Source of the DNA: an uncultured Gammaproteobacteria bacterium
Lineage (GTDB): Bacteria > Pseudomonadota > Gammaproteobacteria > Pseudomonadales > Pseudohongiellaceae
Direction of reading: 5' to 3'
DNA length: 64,000 nt
Assembly: GCA_913060975.1 (NCBI GenBank)
Contig: CAJXVC010000004.1
Location: 248,001 to 312,000, forward strand
Numbering within the stretch: position 1 is the stretch's first letter; each line of letters begins with the position of its first letter. Of this stretch, positions 48,535-58,243 are shown one piece after another. A program made the position numbers and the translations under genes. The notes below the pieces were generated by a model. It did no database searches and was not told the DNA's origin. It was given only the letters and a program-made list of their open reading frames with translations.

Positions 48535-50223
48535 CTATTTCTTCAATAGCTGCTCTGGCAAACGAATATCCTCAACAATGGCCTGGACGTCTTCAGGTGG
48601 CTCTGGTGTAAATCGAGCAACAGTCAGTGCGACCGTCAGATTCACCAGCGTACCCATGGTACCAATGCCTTCAGGAGAAATACCAAACAGCCAGTTGTCG
48701 GCGCTGTCGGCAGCCGGATTGATGAAGCGGAAGTAAATAATATACAGCGCGGTAAAGGAGAAACCCGCGACCATACCGGCAATTGCGCCTTCACGGTTCA
48801 TGCTCTTCTTGAAGATACCCAATACGATGGCCGGGAAAAACGAAGCGGCTGCCAAGCCAAAGGCAAACGCCACCACTTGCGCTACATAGGCCGGCGGGTT
48901 GATGCCAAAATAGCCCGCTATCAGGACCGCAACAAATATGGCGATGCGCGCATAGCGCAGTTCCTCCTTCTCCGATATGTCAGGCATGAAACTGCGCTTT
49001 AACATGTCATGGGAGACCGATGTCGAAATCACCAGTAATAATCCTGCAGCGGTGGACAGCGCTGCTGCCAGACCGCCAGCTGCGACCAGCGCCACAACCC
49101 AGTTGGGTAGCTCGGCAATTTCGGGGTTCGCCAATACCATGATGTCACGATTAACTTCCAGCTCGTTGAGCTCGGGGTCGCCTACATAGTTAATGCGTCC
49201 GTCATTGTTTTTGTCGTCGAAGACGATCAGGTTGGTGGTCTCCCACTTGGTAAACCACTCGGGCACTTCGCTGTATTCAACATTGTCCACCGTGTTAATC
49301 AGATTGGCGCGAGCAAAAGCGGCAACAGCGGGTGCGGTGGTGTAGAGGATGGCGATAAAAATCAGGGCAAAGCCGGCAGAACGTCTCGCGTCACGGACAT
49401 TCGGTACAGTGAAGAAGCGAATGATGACGTGCGGCAGACCGGCAGTACCAAACATTAATGCGGCAGTGATGAAGAATACATCCTGGGTGCTGCGTTGGCC
49501 TTCGGTGTAGGTTGGAAAGCCCAGCGCTTCGCTCATGCCGTCAAGACGATCCAGTAAATAACCACCGCCGAAAGCTTCGGTCAATTCTGAACCAAAGCCA
49601 ATTTGTGGAATGAACTGACCGGTCATCAGAATCGAGATGAAAATAGCCGGTACCATGAAAGCGAAGATCAGCACACAGTATTGCGCGACCTGAGTATAGG
49701 TAATGCCTTTCATGCCACCGAGTACCGCGTAGAAAAACACGATGGCCATACCAATGATGACGCCGGTGGTGATGTCGACTTCCAGAAAGCGTGAAAAGAC
49801 GATACCAGCGCCTTGCATCTGGCCGCAGACATAGACGAAAGAAATGACGATGGCGCAAAAAACCGCAAGCAAACGTGCTGTCTTTGAGTAGTAGCGATCC
49901 CCGATAAAATCAGGGACGGTAAACTTGCCGAATTTGCGCAGGTAAGGTGCCAATAACAGAGCCAGCAACACGTAACCGCCGGTCCAGCCCATTAGGTAGA
50001 ACGTCCCATCTCGGCCTATGAATGAAATCAGTCCTGCCATGGAGATAAACGATGCGGCAGACATCCAGTCTGCAGCCGTGGCCATGCCGTTTGCCAATGG
50101 CGGAACACCGCCACCTGCCACATAGAATTCACTCGTTGAGCTCGCACGTGACCAAATGGCAATGCCGATATAAAGACCGAAGGTCAGGAAGACAAAGAGA
50201 AAAGTCCAAATTTGTACGCTCAT
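48535..50223 (-). CDS. Sodium:solute symporter (SSS family, ActP-like)
   Basis: A 562-residue SSS transporter with about 13 membrane helices. GVPPLANGMATAADWMSAASF and GMKGITYTQVAQY mark the family, close to the acetate/cation symporters and the VC_2705 subgroup paired with DUF4212 proteins. A loop of about 60 residues around 330-390 (DDKNNDGRINYVGDPELNEL, a DxNxDG sequence like a Ca2+-binding loop) is extra compared with ActP. It starts four bases inside the DUF4212 gene. Substrate is probably a short-chain carboxylate or acetate; not proven. Confidence 0.9.
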   Translation of the reverse strand: MSVQIWTFLFVFLTFGLYIGIAIWSRASSTSEFYVAGGGVPPLANGMATAADWMSAASFISMAGLISFIGRDGTFYLMGWTGGYVLLALLLAPYLRKFGKFTVPDFIGDRYYSKTARLLAVFCAIVISFVYVCGQMQGAGIVFSRFLEVDITTGVIIGMAIVFFYAVLGGMKGITYTQVAQYCVLIFAFMVPAIFISILMTGQFIPQIGFGSELTEAFGGGYLLDRLDGMSEALGFPTYTEGQRSTQDVFFITAALMFGTAGLPHVIIRFFTVPNVRDARRSAGFALIFIAILYTTAPAVAAFARANLINTVDNVEYSEVPEWFTKWETTNLIVFDDKNNDGRINYVGDPELNELEVNRDIMVLANPEIAELPNWVVALVAAGGLAAALSTAAGLLLVISTSVSHDMLKRSFMPDISEKEELRYARIAIFVAVLIAGYFGINPPAYVAQVVAFAFGLAAASFFPAIVLGIFKKSMNREGAIAGMVAGFSFTALYIIYFRFINPAADSADNWLFGISPEGIGTMGTLVNLTVALTVARFTPEPPEDVQAIVEDIRLPEQLLKK

Positions 50224-50522
50224 GCCGACTTCTCCTCGTTGTTCTCTTGGTTGCTCTTCGCATCAGCATCTGAGTTGAGATTGAAGCGCTTGTCCAGGCG
50301 GTCCATCAAATGGATGTATGCATAGACGAGGACGACGAAGACAAAAATAGAGCCTTGCTGTGCCATCCAGAAGCCGAGTTTGAAGCCGCCGAAGCGAATG
50401 GCGTCAAGTGCATCGACAAAGAGAATGCCGGCACCAAAAGAGACGATGAACCAGACAGAAAGCAGCGAAAGAAGGATGCGAATATTGGCTTTCCAATACT
50501 CTTGTGCACGTTGGTTGGACAT
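50220..50522 (-). CDS. DUF4212 domain protein, SSS symporter partner
   Basis: A 100-residue protein with two membrane helices (about 15-38 and 50-75) and the YWKANIRILL N-terminal motif of DUF4212. These proteins are encoded just upstream of SSS symporters and are taken as small accessory subunits. The ATG at 50522 is chosen from the GGGGA before it. It overlaps the symporter gene by four bases. Confidence 0.9.
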   Translation of the reverse strand: MSNQRAQEYWKANIRILLSLLSVWFIVSFGAGILFVDALDAIRFGGFKLGFWMAQQGSIFVFVVLVYAYIHLMDRLDKRFNLNSDADAKSNQENNEEKSA

Positions 50523-50546
50523 TGGTTTCCCCTTCATTTTTCAAAA

Positions 50547-50554
50547 TTATTATT
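50547..50554 (-). promoter_or_regulatory. AANAANAA (CA) motif in the leader of the DUF4212/SSS operon
   Basis: AATAATAA lies on the coding strand about 24 bases upstream of the ATG and about 10 bases upstream of the GGGGA ribosome site. As for lldP, it could let Hfq/Crc repress a carbon-source transporter. The rest of the region to 50817 (about 260 bp) holds no gene I can support. Confidence 0.35.
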
Positions 50555-50817
50555 GGCATGAAGTTACCACGGAAAACCGGGTTGCTTCCCTCGTATCGCC
50601 GGGTATAGCGACGAGACCTGCCGGGGTGCTGAAGATGGTATCACTATTGATAGAAGAGGGTATAGCAAGCGCCCGACTGATAAATTGATGTCGTCATGGT
50701 GGTGCGAAATCGGCTGGTAGGGGCATGATTACTGACTGGGAGGGAAGATTTACATCGTAGCCAGTAGTGTGATGATGTGCCAAATTGTGACAATGTCAGC
50801 AATGGGTGGCAGTCAAG

Positions 50818-51327
50818 TCAAAGGATGCTCGCCTTGATGAATTCATGCAGTTTTTTGTGGGTCGCTGCTTTCTTGTTATCAGCAGCACGACTGTGATTGC
50901 GGGCCAACTGGCGAAGCGTTTGCCGATCAAGCTGCGGGTATTCAAGGACAAGCGCATTAATGGCTTCATCGCCATTGGTCAACACATTGTTCACCCATTC
51001 ATCGACTAGCTCGCGGCGCTGTGACCGCTTTTTAACCTTGTCATCGGTAATGCTCGCCAATATGGATTCAATTTCTTCAACGTCGTGGCCACGCATCAAT
51101 TTGCCGATAAACTGCCGCTGGCGCTTAAGCGCACTGTTGCTGTTCGGCAGCATTTTGAATTCAAGCAGATTGGCGAGCAGGGCATCACTCAGTGGTAAGC
51201 GCTTCAAGGTTGTTTCGGGCAGCTCAGCCAGGCGTTCACCGAGCTTTTGTTGCGCGTGCGCTTCACGCTTGCGCTGCGACTTGCTTGGCCCTGCATCGAA
51301 TTCGAACTGTTCTTCTTCGTCTGTCAT
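50818..51327 (-). CDS. yjgA: Ribosome biogenesis factor YjgA/DarP
   Basis: A 169-residue protein of the YjgA (DUF615, DarP) family, which assists late assembly of the 50S subunit. KSQRKREAHAQQKLGERL (about residue 16), LKRQRQFIGKLMR and ELVDEWVNNVL are typical. It is all helical and charged. Confidence 0.93.
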   Translation of the reverse strand: MTDEEEQFEFDAGPSKSQRKREAHAQQKLGERLAELPETTLKRLPLSDALLANLLEFKMLPNSNSALKRQRQFIGKLMRGHDVEEIESILASITDDKVKKRSQRRELVDEWVNNVLTNGDEAINALVLEYPQLDRQTLRQLARNHSRAADNKKAATHKKLHEFIKASIL

Positions 51328-51351
51328 GGTTTTTACGAGTCTATTTCGAGT

Positions 51352-52710
51352 TTATAAATAAAAGGTCTGAGCGAGTCCGAGAAAAGCGAAAAATCCGATT
51401 GAGTCTGTGACTGTGGTCAGCGCGACCGTCCCTGCCAGCGCGGGGTCTATTTTCAGCTTTTTCAGGAACAGCGGCAGATAAGCTCCGGCCAGAGCAGCAG
51501 TCATCAGATTAATCATCATTGCAGCGGCGATAATGTAGCTAAGCTGGGCATCTCGATACCACAAGTAAGCGATAACTGAGATCACAGTCGCCCATAACAG
51601 TCCGTTGAGGCCAGCGACACCCAATTCCCGGATCAACAACCAGCGACTGTTGGATGGACTGATATGCCCTAGTGCGAGACTGCGTATCACGAGGGTCAGG
51701 GTTTGCGTGCCAGCTACACCGCCCATATTGGCGACGATTGGCATGAGGACTGCCAGATAGACCACCTGATCCAGCGTGTCCTGAAACAGATAAATCACCA
51801 TTGACGCAAAGATTGCTGTGAGCAGGTTCACGCCGAGCCATACGGCGCGGCGTCTTGCGGTTTTCCAGATTGGCGCAAAGGTGTCGTCTTCTTCATCCAG
51901 ACCCGCCATGCTCATCAGAGAGTGCTCGGTACTGTCGCGAATTACATCGACCACGTCATCTATCGTGATACGACCAACCAGACGGCCTGAGTTATCTACT
52001 ACCGCTGCAGAGACCCAGTCGTGCTGCTCAAATAGCTGAGCGACCTGTGTGGCTTCCATATCGACGGGTATGGCCTGGATGTCCTCGCGCATAACATCCC
52101 TGACTTGTGTGCCGGGATCAGAAACCAATAAGGTGCGCAGCGGAATAATGCCCAGCAAATAATCATTGCGATCAACGACGAGCACGTTGTCAGTCATCTC
52201 TGGCAGGGATTCGTGACGCCGCAGATAACGCAATACCAGTTCTACAGTGTGATCGCGACGCACTGTGACTGTGTCCGTATTCATCAAGCCGCCCGCAGTA
52301 TCCTCTGCATAAGAGAGGATGGATTCCACACGCTGGCGATCCTGTAAGTCCATGGCTTGCAGGACTTCAGCCGTAACTTGTTGGGGAAGTTGCTGCAGTA
52401 TGTCAGCTAGATCATCGTCGGCAAGACCTTCGGTTAGTTGTACGACTTGATGCGGATTCAGGTCGCGCAGAATATCGTTCTGCAAGTCTTCATTCAGGTA
52501 ATGAATGACCTCGCCTTCGGCGTCTTTATCGATTAACTGCCACAGAATAGTGCGCGTGCGAGGCGGGGAGGATTCCAGCAAATGAGCAATACCGGCAGTT
52601 GGCAGAGTCTTGATCATCTGCCGCACCTGATACAGCGAACCGCTGTCGATCGCCTGGGTAAGCTCGAATACAGGGTCAGAGCTGGTGCTTGAATCTTTTA
52701 CTTCTGACAT
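51352..52710 (-). CDS. mgtE: Magnesium transporter MgtE
   Basis: A 452-residue MgtE. An N-terminal helical domain carries repeated QLPQQ/ILR-type segments, followed by two CBS domains (about 135-260; GRITIDDVVDVIRD) and five C-terminal membrane helices with the pore motif MPIVANMGGVAGTQT. It is gated by intracellular Mg2+ through the N and CBS domains. It is downstream of npr in the same direction, as in Pseudomonas. Confidence 0.96.
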   Translation of the reverse strand: MSEVKDSSTSSDPVFELTQAIDSGSLYQVRQMIKTLPTAGIAHLLESSPPRTRTILWQLIDKDAEGEVIHYLNEDLQNDILRDLNPHQVVQLTEGLADDDLADILQQLPQQVTAEVLQAMDLQDRQRVESILSYAEDTAGGLMNTDTVTVRRDHTVELVLRYLRRHESLPEMTDNVLVVDRNDYLLGIIPLRTLLVSDPGTQVRDVMREDIQAIPVDMEATQVAQLFEQHDWVSAAVVDNSGRLVGRITIDDVVDVIRDSTEHSLMSMAGLDEEDDTFAPIWKTARRRAVWLGVNLLTAIFASMVIYLFQDTLDQVVYLAVLMPIVANMGGVAGTQTLTLVIRSLALGHISPSNSRWLLIRELGVAGLNGLLWATVISVIAYLWYRDAQLSYIIAAAMMINLMTAALAGAYLPLFLKKLKIDPALAGTVALTTVTDSIGFFAFLGLAQTFYL

Positions 52711-52866
52711 GCCTGCCTGTTGCCCCGGATACTTACTGGATAGAATGCTGAAATGCCGACGTCGGAATGGGATAACCAGTCATCAACTAGTCATCGGCCG
52801 GCGCAAGTTTATCGCCAATTGAAACACAAGAGAATGAGCGGTCCTGTGACAGACTGCTGTTTTTGG

Positions 52867-53133
52867 CTAGACGGGCTCACCAAAGCGGTCGTTAATCAAT
52901 TCCACAATCGCATCCATGGCTTGTTTTTCGTCATCGCCTTCAACTTCGACGGTGATTTCGGTGCCTTTTACAGCAGCCAACATCATCAATGACAATATGC
53001 TTTTTCCGTCAACCATTTTGCTGTGACCGATACGCACGTCTGAGGAATACTTGGCGGTTAACTGAGCCAATTTTGACGCGGCACGAGCATGCAGCCCAGC
53101 TTTATTGATTATAGTTATGGTTGTCGATTGCAT
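52867..53133 (-). CDS. ptsO: HPr-like phosphocarrier NPr
   Basis: An 89-residue HPr-family protein. The phosphoaccepting His15 is in NKAGLHARAASKL, and the regulatory Ser region is GKSILSLMMLAA. With PtsN it belongs to the nitrogen PTS. The ATG at 53133 lies 10 bp after rapZ. Confidence 0.94.
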   Translation of the reverse strand: MQSTTITIINKAGLHARAASKLAQLTAKYSSDVRIGHSKMVDGKSILSLMMLAAVKGTEITVEVEGDDEKQAMDAIVELINDRFGEPV

Positions 53134-53143
53134 GTTGTCAGAC

Positions 53144-54001
53144 TTATTGACCCAGTTCCCGGTGTCTAACCAAGATATGATTCTTGGAGGCTGAGAAAAG
53201 TTTACCCAGTTTCTCACTCAAATACACCGAGCGATGCTGACCACCAGTACACCCAATAGCGACTGTTGTATAGCTGCGGTTATTGTCCTCGAATTTAGGT
53301 AGCCACTTCTGTAAATACTGACCGATATCAGTGCACATCTCCTGCACTTCAGGTTGTGCATCCAGGTAGTTTGCAACCTCCGGATCCAGGCCAGTGAGGG
53401 CCCGCAAAGAATTGTCCCAGTAGGGATTTGGCAGGCAGCGTACATCGTAGACAAGATCGGCATCAACTGGGACGCCGTTCTTATAACCAAACGACTGGAA
53501 TAGCAACGCCATGCCGGAGTCTATACCTTCTACGATGCGAGTCTTGATGAGATCCCGCAAGGAGTGCAGTGACATACTACTGGTATCAACGGTCAGGCTG
53601 GCCAGCATGGATATTGATTCCAGGAGTGACGATTCGTTATTGATGGCTTCTTTCAAGCCGACAGTGTCACTCGTTAATGGATGCTTGCGACGGCTTTCGC
53701 TGAAGCGTTTCAGTAATGTCTGACTATTGGCGTCAAGAAAGATGACTTCGACGGCCAGATTGCGCTGTCGCAAGTCCTTGATGATGTCGGGTACTTGTTC
53801 CAGATCAGAGAGAATATTGCGAGCATCAATACTGACAGCTACATTGGGATTGCCACCATCATCAGCGAAAATTCGTTCCGCCAACGCTGGTAGCAACCCA
53901 GCCGGCAAATTATCGATGCAGTAGTAACCACGGTCTTCCATGATATGGAGAACCGTACTTTTTCCTGATCCTGATCGGCCGCTGATGATGGTAAGTTTCA
54001 T
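53144..54001 (-). CDS. rapZ: RNase adapter protein RapZ
   Basis: A 285-residue RapZ (formerly YhbJ). The P-loop is SGRSGSGKSTVLH at residue 8, with YYCIDNLPAGLLP, VRCLPNPYWDNSLR, and GCTGGQHRSVYLSEKL near the C-terminus. In E. coli it directs GlmZ RNA to RNase E. The gene order rpoN - ptsN - rapZ - npr is the common one. Confidence 0.95.
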   Translation of the reverse strand: MKLTIISGRSGSGKSTVLHIMEDRGYYCIDNLPAGLLPALAERIFADDGGNPNVAVSIDARNILSDLEQVPDIIKDLRQRNLAVEVIFLDANSQTLLKRFSESRRKHPLTSDTVGLKEAINNESSLLESISMLASLTVDTSSMSLHSLRDLIKTRIVEGIDSGMALLFQSFGYKNGVPVDADLVYDVRCLPNPYWDNSLRALTGLDPEVANYLDAQPEVQEMCTDIGQYLQKWLPKFEDNNRSYTTVAIGCTGGQHRSVYLSEKLGKLFSASKNHILVRHRELGQ

Positions 54002-54042
54002 GTCACTCTCAAAGTGATGGTTGGAAAATTTGTTGCCGTGCC

Positions 54043-54492
54043 CTAGTACATGATCGCGATGTTATAGAGGTCTTCGCTGTTATTGGTCTGGCGCAGGGTG
54101 AAGCAAAAGTCATCGTCATTAAATAGCTCTGCCAGGCCTGCGAGTGTGCGAACGTGCTCATCCATTTCCTGCTCTGGTACGATGAGTACAAAGAGTATAT
54201 CTACTGGCTTGCCGTCGATAGCGTCGAAATCAATTGGCTCTTCCAGTGTGATCAACATGCCCATAATGTCTTCGCACATGGGGACGCGGCAATGCGGAAT
54301 GGCAATGCCATTGCCCAGGCCAGTACTGCCTAACTGCTCACGCGCCATTAAGGCATTAAAAATATTACCGGCTTCCAGCGACGTAGTCGTTTCGGCCAGT
54401 AACTCGCTAATGATGGTCAGAATTCGTTTCTTACTGACGCCAGCCAGCCGACTGTGACAGCGCTCCAGGGTAAGGATGTCCTCAAGTTGCAT
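54043..54492 (-). CDS. ptsN: PTS IIA-like nitrogen regulatory protein PtsN
   Basis: A 149-residue EIIA-Ntr. The phosphorylated His67 is in GIAIPHCRVP. The fold segments VLIVPEQEMDEHVRTLAGLAELF are typical. It follows rpoN with an 84-bp gap and no hpf gene between. Confidence 0.95.
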   Translation of the reverse strand: MQLEDILTLERCHSRLAGVSKKRILTIISELLAETTTSLEAGNIFNALMAREQLGSTGLGNGIAIPHCRVPMCEDIMGMLITLEEPIDFDAIDGKPVDILFVLIVPEQEMDEHVRTLAGLAELFNDDDFCFTLRQTNNSEDLYNIAIMY

Positions 54493-54576
54493 TACTACTT
54501 TTTCTCGCTTTCCAGCATGTTGGATTGAAAACAGGTTTAAGGGATGGTTATTGTCAAAATTGCTTAAGGCTACCGT

Positions 54577-56082
54577 TTAATCGACCAGGCGTTTGCGTTC
54601 ATTGGACGGTGGAATCGACAAGGATTCACGGTATTTGGCAATTGTGCGTCGTGCGACGTTAATGCCTTTGTTTTCGAGCAATTCTGTAATCTTGCTGTCG
54701 CTCAGTGGCTTGCGTGCATTTTCCGCAGCAATGAGCTTTTTGATAATCGCGCGTATCGCAGTTGATGAGCATTCGCCGCCGCCCTTGGTTGAGACATGGC
54801 TCGAGAAAAAATACTTGAGCTCAAAAATGCCTCTAGGCGTGTGCATATATTTCTGCGTCGTCACTCGGGAGATCGTTGATTCATGCATTTCAACGGCTTC
54901 AGCGATGTCATGCAATACCAATGGTTTCATTGCTTCTTCGCCATATTCAAGAAAGCCTTTTTGATGCTCGACGATGCGAGTGGCCACTTTCATCAGTGTC
55001 TCGTTGCGGCTCTGCAGGCTTTTTATGAACCAGCGTGCTTCTTGCAGATTGTCGCGTAAATAATTGTTGTCATCGCTACTGTCGGCGCGCTTGACCAATG
55101 CCGCATAACTGTTGTTGATACGAATCTTGGGTGCCGTGTCCGGATTTAGTTCTACTTTCCATTTGCCAGTGTCAGTTTGTTTGGTGACTATCACGTCCGG
55201 CACAATGTAGCTGGTAGAAGGTGGTGAAATATTGGCGCCTGGTCGTGGGTCCAGCGACTCGATAATGGCGATGGTTTCTCTCAGCTCAGGTTCTTTGAGC
55301 CGCGTGCGGCGCATGAGCTGCGTGTAATCCCGGTTGCCTAGTAGCGGCAGGTATTCCTTGATAATCAGTTTGGCGTTTTGAATCAGTTGTTGTTTTTCCG
55401 GAGCTTCCATTTGATTCAATTGAATCAACAGGCACTCTGCCAAATCACGGTAGCCGACTCCGATGGGATCGAACTGCTGGATGCGGTGCAGCACCGCAAC
55501 TATTTCGTCTTCTTCAATTTCCAGTTCCGGATCAAAGCCGCTATGAATGGATTCGATGTCGGTAGTAAGCATGCCGTTGGCATCGATGGCATCGATGATC
55601 GCCAGTGCGATTGCTTCGTCCTGATCAGACATGGGAGTCAGATTGAGCTGCCACATCAGATGATCTTGAAGTGTGTCGACTGCCGAATTTCGGGATTCGA
55701 AATCGATGCCTTCAGAGTCAAAACCGGAGCCGGAGCTGTAAGAATTGGGATAAATGTCATCCCAATTACTGTCGACGGCAAGATCGTTGGGAATCTGATC
55801 CTGCCATTCTTCATTGTCTTTGGTATTACTGGTGGTGGAGTTGCTGCCGGATTCGTTGATATCAGATTTCAGCTTTTCGAACTCAGAGTTCTTTTCTTCT
55901 TCATAGCCGCGATCTTCATCTTCATTGTGCTCGATCAACTCCAGCATTGGATTGGTTTCCAATGCTTGGTGAATCTCTTGCTGCAAGTCTAGCGTCGACA
56001 ACTGGAGAAGGCGGATAGCCTGCTGCAGCTGCGGCGTCATAGTGAGCTGCTGGCCTAGCTTTAGCTGGAGCGATAATTTCAT
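54577..56082 (-). CDS. rpoN: RNA polymerase sigma-54 factor
   Basis: A 501-residue RpoN. Region I is Gln/Leu-rich ([22 protein letters not shown]), region II is acidic (about 55-120), then the core-binding domain, the HTH, and the RpoN box [12 protein letters not shown] near the C-terminus. It is required for the CbrB-dependent promoter predicted at 29323-29339. The gap of about 270 bp upstream to lptB (56083-56349) has no gene. Confidence 0.97.
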   Translation of the reverse strand: MKLSLQLKLGQQLTMTPQLQQAIRLLQLSTLDLQQEIHQALETNPMLELIEHNEDEDRGYEEEKNSEFEKLKSDINESGSNSTTSNTKDNEEWQDQIPNDLAVDSNWDDIYPNSYSSGSGFDSEGIDFESRNSAVDTLQDHLMWQLNLTPMSDQDEAIALAIIDAIDANGMLTTDIESIHSGFDPELEIEEDEIVAVLHRIQQFDPIGVGYRDLAECLLIQLNQMEAPEKQQLIQNAKLIIKEYLPLLGNRDYTQLMRRTRLKEPELRETIAIIESLDPRPGANISPPSTSYIVPDVIVTKQTDTGKWKVELNPDTAPKIRINNSYAALVKRADSSDDNNYLRDNLQEARWFIKSLQSRNETLMKVATRIVEHQKGFLEYGEEAMKPLVLHDIAEAVEMHESTISRVTTQKYMHTPRGIFELKYFFSSHVSTKGGGECSSTAIRAIIKKLIAAENARKPLSDSKITELLENKGINVARRTIAKYRESLSIPPSNERKRLVD

Positions 56083-56349
56083 AGGAAAAACAAATTCCGG
56101 GATTGGCCAGCGTAGAGGGGATTAATTGTAGTGATGTTGATCCCTGAAGCGGCGGACAATCAGCACATCGTGCCGAATCAAACTGGCCGCAATTATAGCA
56201 AAAAGCGTGCCCGCTTTGCATAGTGATTTCCGGGCTCAAATCGCTATTTGGAAGGCCGTCGACAAAGCTGCCAGGCAGCTAGTAACAGAAGCCGCCAGCA
56301 AGACGGGTGGTATGAAAAAAGTGAACTAAAGCAAAGGGTTGCAATGTGT

Positions 56350-57069
56350 CTAAATCTTGAATTGATCGCCGAGGTACACCTGCCGTACCCGTTCGTCGGC
56401 CAGAATCGCCTCTGCATTGCCTTCGGCAATGATTTGTCCGGCATTGACGATATAGGCTTTCTCGCAGATGTCGAGTGTTTCACGCACGTTGTGATCGGTC
56501 AGCAGGATGCCAATGCCCCGGGCTTTGAGATGCTCAATAATTTGTTTGATCTCGGAGACGGAGATGGGGTCAACGCCAGCGAACGGCTCGTCCAGCAAGA
56601 TGAACTTTGGATCGGTGGCCAGAGTGCGTGCGATCTCAGTGCGACGCCGTTCTCCACCGGAAAGGCTCATGCCAGTGCTGTGCCGGATGTGGTCAATGTT
56701 GAATTCAGTAAGCAATGATTCAAGTTTTGCGGATCTGCCTGCCTTGTCCAGATCCTTGCGCGTCTCCAGAATCGCCAGAATATTGTTCTCGACAGTCATG
56801 GTGCGAAAGATTGATGAATCCTGTGGCAGATAAGCCAACCCATGACGGGCGCGGTCATGGATAGGTTGGCGTGTCAGGTCGGTATCATCAAGGGACACCT
56901 TGCCAGCATCGGCTTGGACCAGACCAACTATCATATAGAAACAAGTCGTCTTGCCGGCACCGTTGGGGCCGAGCAATCCCACAATCTCACCCTCGCGAAT
57001 CTGCATTGAGACATCGCGGACAACTTCCCTGGCTTTGTAGCGTTTGGCTAGGTTTTCGGCGCGTAACAT
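56350..57069 (-). CDS. lptB: LPS export ATPase LptB
   Basis: A 239-residue ABC ATPase: Walker [16 protein letters not shown], signature [13 protein letters not shown], Walker [14 protein letters not shown]-loop [10 protein letters not shown]. It powers LPS extraction with LptFG. It is next to lptA (4-bp gap). Confidence 0.97.
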   Translation of the reverse strand: MLRAENLAKRYKAREVVRDVSMQIREGEIVGLLGPNGAGKTTCFYMIVGLVQADAGKVSLDDTDLTRQPIHDRARHGLAYLPQDSSIFRTMTVENNILAILETRKDLDKAGRSAKLESLLTEFNIDHIRHSTGMSLSGGERRRTEIARTLATDPKFILLDEPFAGVDPISVSEIKQIIEHLKARGIGILLTDHNVRETLDICEKAYIVNAGQIIAEGNAEAILADERVRQVYLGDQFKI

Positions 57070-57072
57070 GGG

Positions 57073-57591
57073 TCAGTTACTACTTGAGTTCAGAGTCCCC
57101 TGGCAGGGCCCTGTAGCTTCACGGATCAGCTCCTGATCAGCGAGATAGACAATTGCCTGACAGTGCATGGTGGAATCTGCAGAGATCACAACCGCATCAC
57201 CGATGAACTCGAGAATGGTCTCCTGGGTGTCGGCTTCACGGTAGAGAATAATAGTTTCGCTGGATCCGGTGACTGGCTGCGCGTCTTCAGCTGTTTGCTG
57301 ATAGTTCACAGGTGTGCCAATGACAGTGACTTTGAGTAGCTCATTGGTTGCCGCGTCATACTCAAATACAGCCTCGTCGCCATTAATCACGAGAGTGCCC
57401 TGTGTCACTCTTACATTGTCTTGCATTTCGAGAATGCGAGAATCACCTTCCGTACGCATGGTGGAGTTACCGTCGGAACTCCACTCCACATTGCCAATAG
57501 TCGTCTCTTGCTGGGCCATTGCAAGAGCGCTGGTCAGCAGCCCTGAAGCGATGAGAGCAAGTCTTGTCAGGGGAGGTTTACGGTTGCACAT
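57073..57591 (-). CDS. lptA: LPS transport periplasmic protein LptA
   Basis: A 172-residue LptA with a signal peptide (about residues 1-26, ALAMAQQE) and the beta-jellyroll OstA core (residues 35-150). It overlaps the end of lptC by 14 bp. It forms the LPS bridge across the periplasm. Confidence 0.94.
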   Translation of the reverse strand: MCNRKPPLTRLALIASGLLTSALAMAQQETTIGNVEWSSDGNSTMRTEGDSRILEMQDNVRVTQGTLVINGDEAVFEYDAATNELLKVTVIGTPVNYQQTAEDAQPVTGSSETIILYREADTQETILEFIGDAVVISADSTMHCQAIVYLADQELIREATGPCQGTLNSSSN

Positions 57592-58159
57592 AACTGCCCA
57601 GATTGGCTTTCAGAAAGGTAATTTGGTTGTCGCTCAGATCGGCGATCATACCGATTGAGTCCTGCGTAATACTTGGAGTCGTCAAACTGATAGCGCTCTC
57701 GGTGGTGGCTGTTTTAGTGCTGGGATCAAGAGTGAGAAAATCGGTGTCCAACTGGGTCTGATTGCCGTATTCGTCGGTATTGTAGACCCGCACATTACCC
57801 TGTAGTTCCAATGTTCTGCTCGGGTTTTCGCCGGATTCATCAGCTGGCAAAATTCTGCCTGATTCGGCAACAATGTTCCAGTGACCACCAGCTTCCTGGA
57901 ACAATTGAATCAAAGGCTGGACCAATTCGGTTGTGTCGTCGAACAGGTGTATTTGCCGTTCTGCCTCGAGCGTGTAATCGATGTCGCCGTTTTCATTGTA
58001 TAGCACGGTATTCATCTGCTCAGACCAGGCATCGAAGCGTAATTCTGGCTGTGTCGAGGTGGTGCTGCGCTCAGCAGATTGCGGACCGGTATAGGCAATC
58101 ACCAGAAACACCGCAATAGCGACTAGGCCGGGAATGAGGAGAAAAGTCAGTTTTTTCAT
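57578..58159 (-). CDS. lptC: LPS export protein LptC
   Basis: A 193-residue LptC: one N-terminal membrane anchor (residues 5-24) and a periplasmic jellyroll with YTLEAERQIHLFDD and GRILPADESGENPSRTLEL. It docks LptA on the LptBFG complex. The order lptC-lptA-lptB is standard. Confidence 0.93.
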   Translation of the reverse strand: MKKLTFLLIPGLVAIAVFLVIAYTGPQSAERSTTSTQPELRFDAWSEQMNTVLYNENGDIDYTLEAERQIHLFDDTTELVQPLIQLFQEAGGHWNIVAESGRILPADESGENPSRTLELQGNVRVYNTDEYGNQTQLDTDFLTLDPSTKTATTESAISLTTPSITQDSIGMIADLSDNQITFLKANLGSYVQP

Positions 58160-58243
58160 GATGTAAGTTGCTCAGTTGTGAGCAAGCTTATCATGATTGA
58201 TAGCTCAGGCAGCAGGGAAATGGCCGTCTTGTGGGTAGCCGGT

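Noticed and set aside
50755..50800. TTGGCAC on the minus strand as a second sigma-54 promoter
   Set aside because: The GC element is not at the required ten-base distance from GG.
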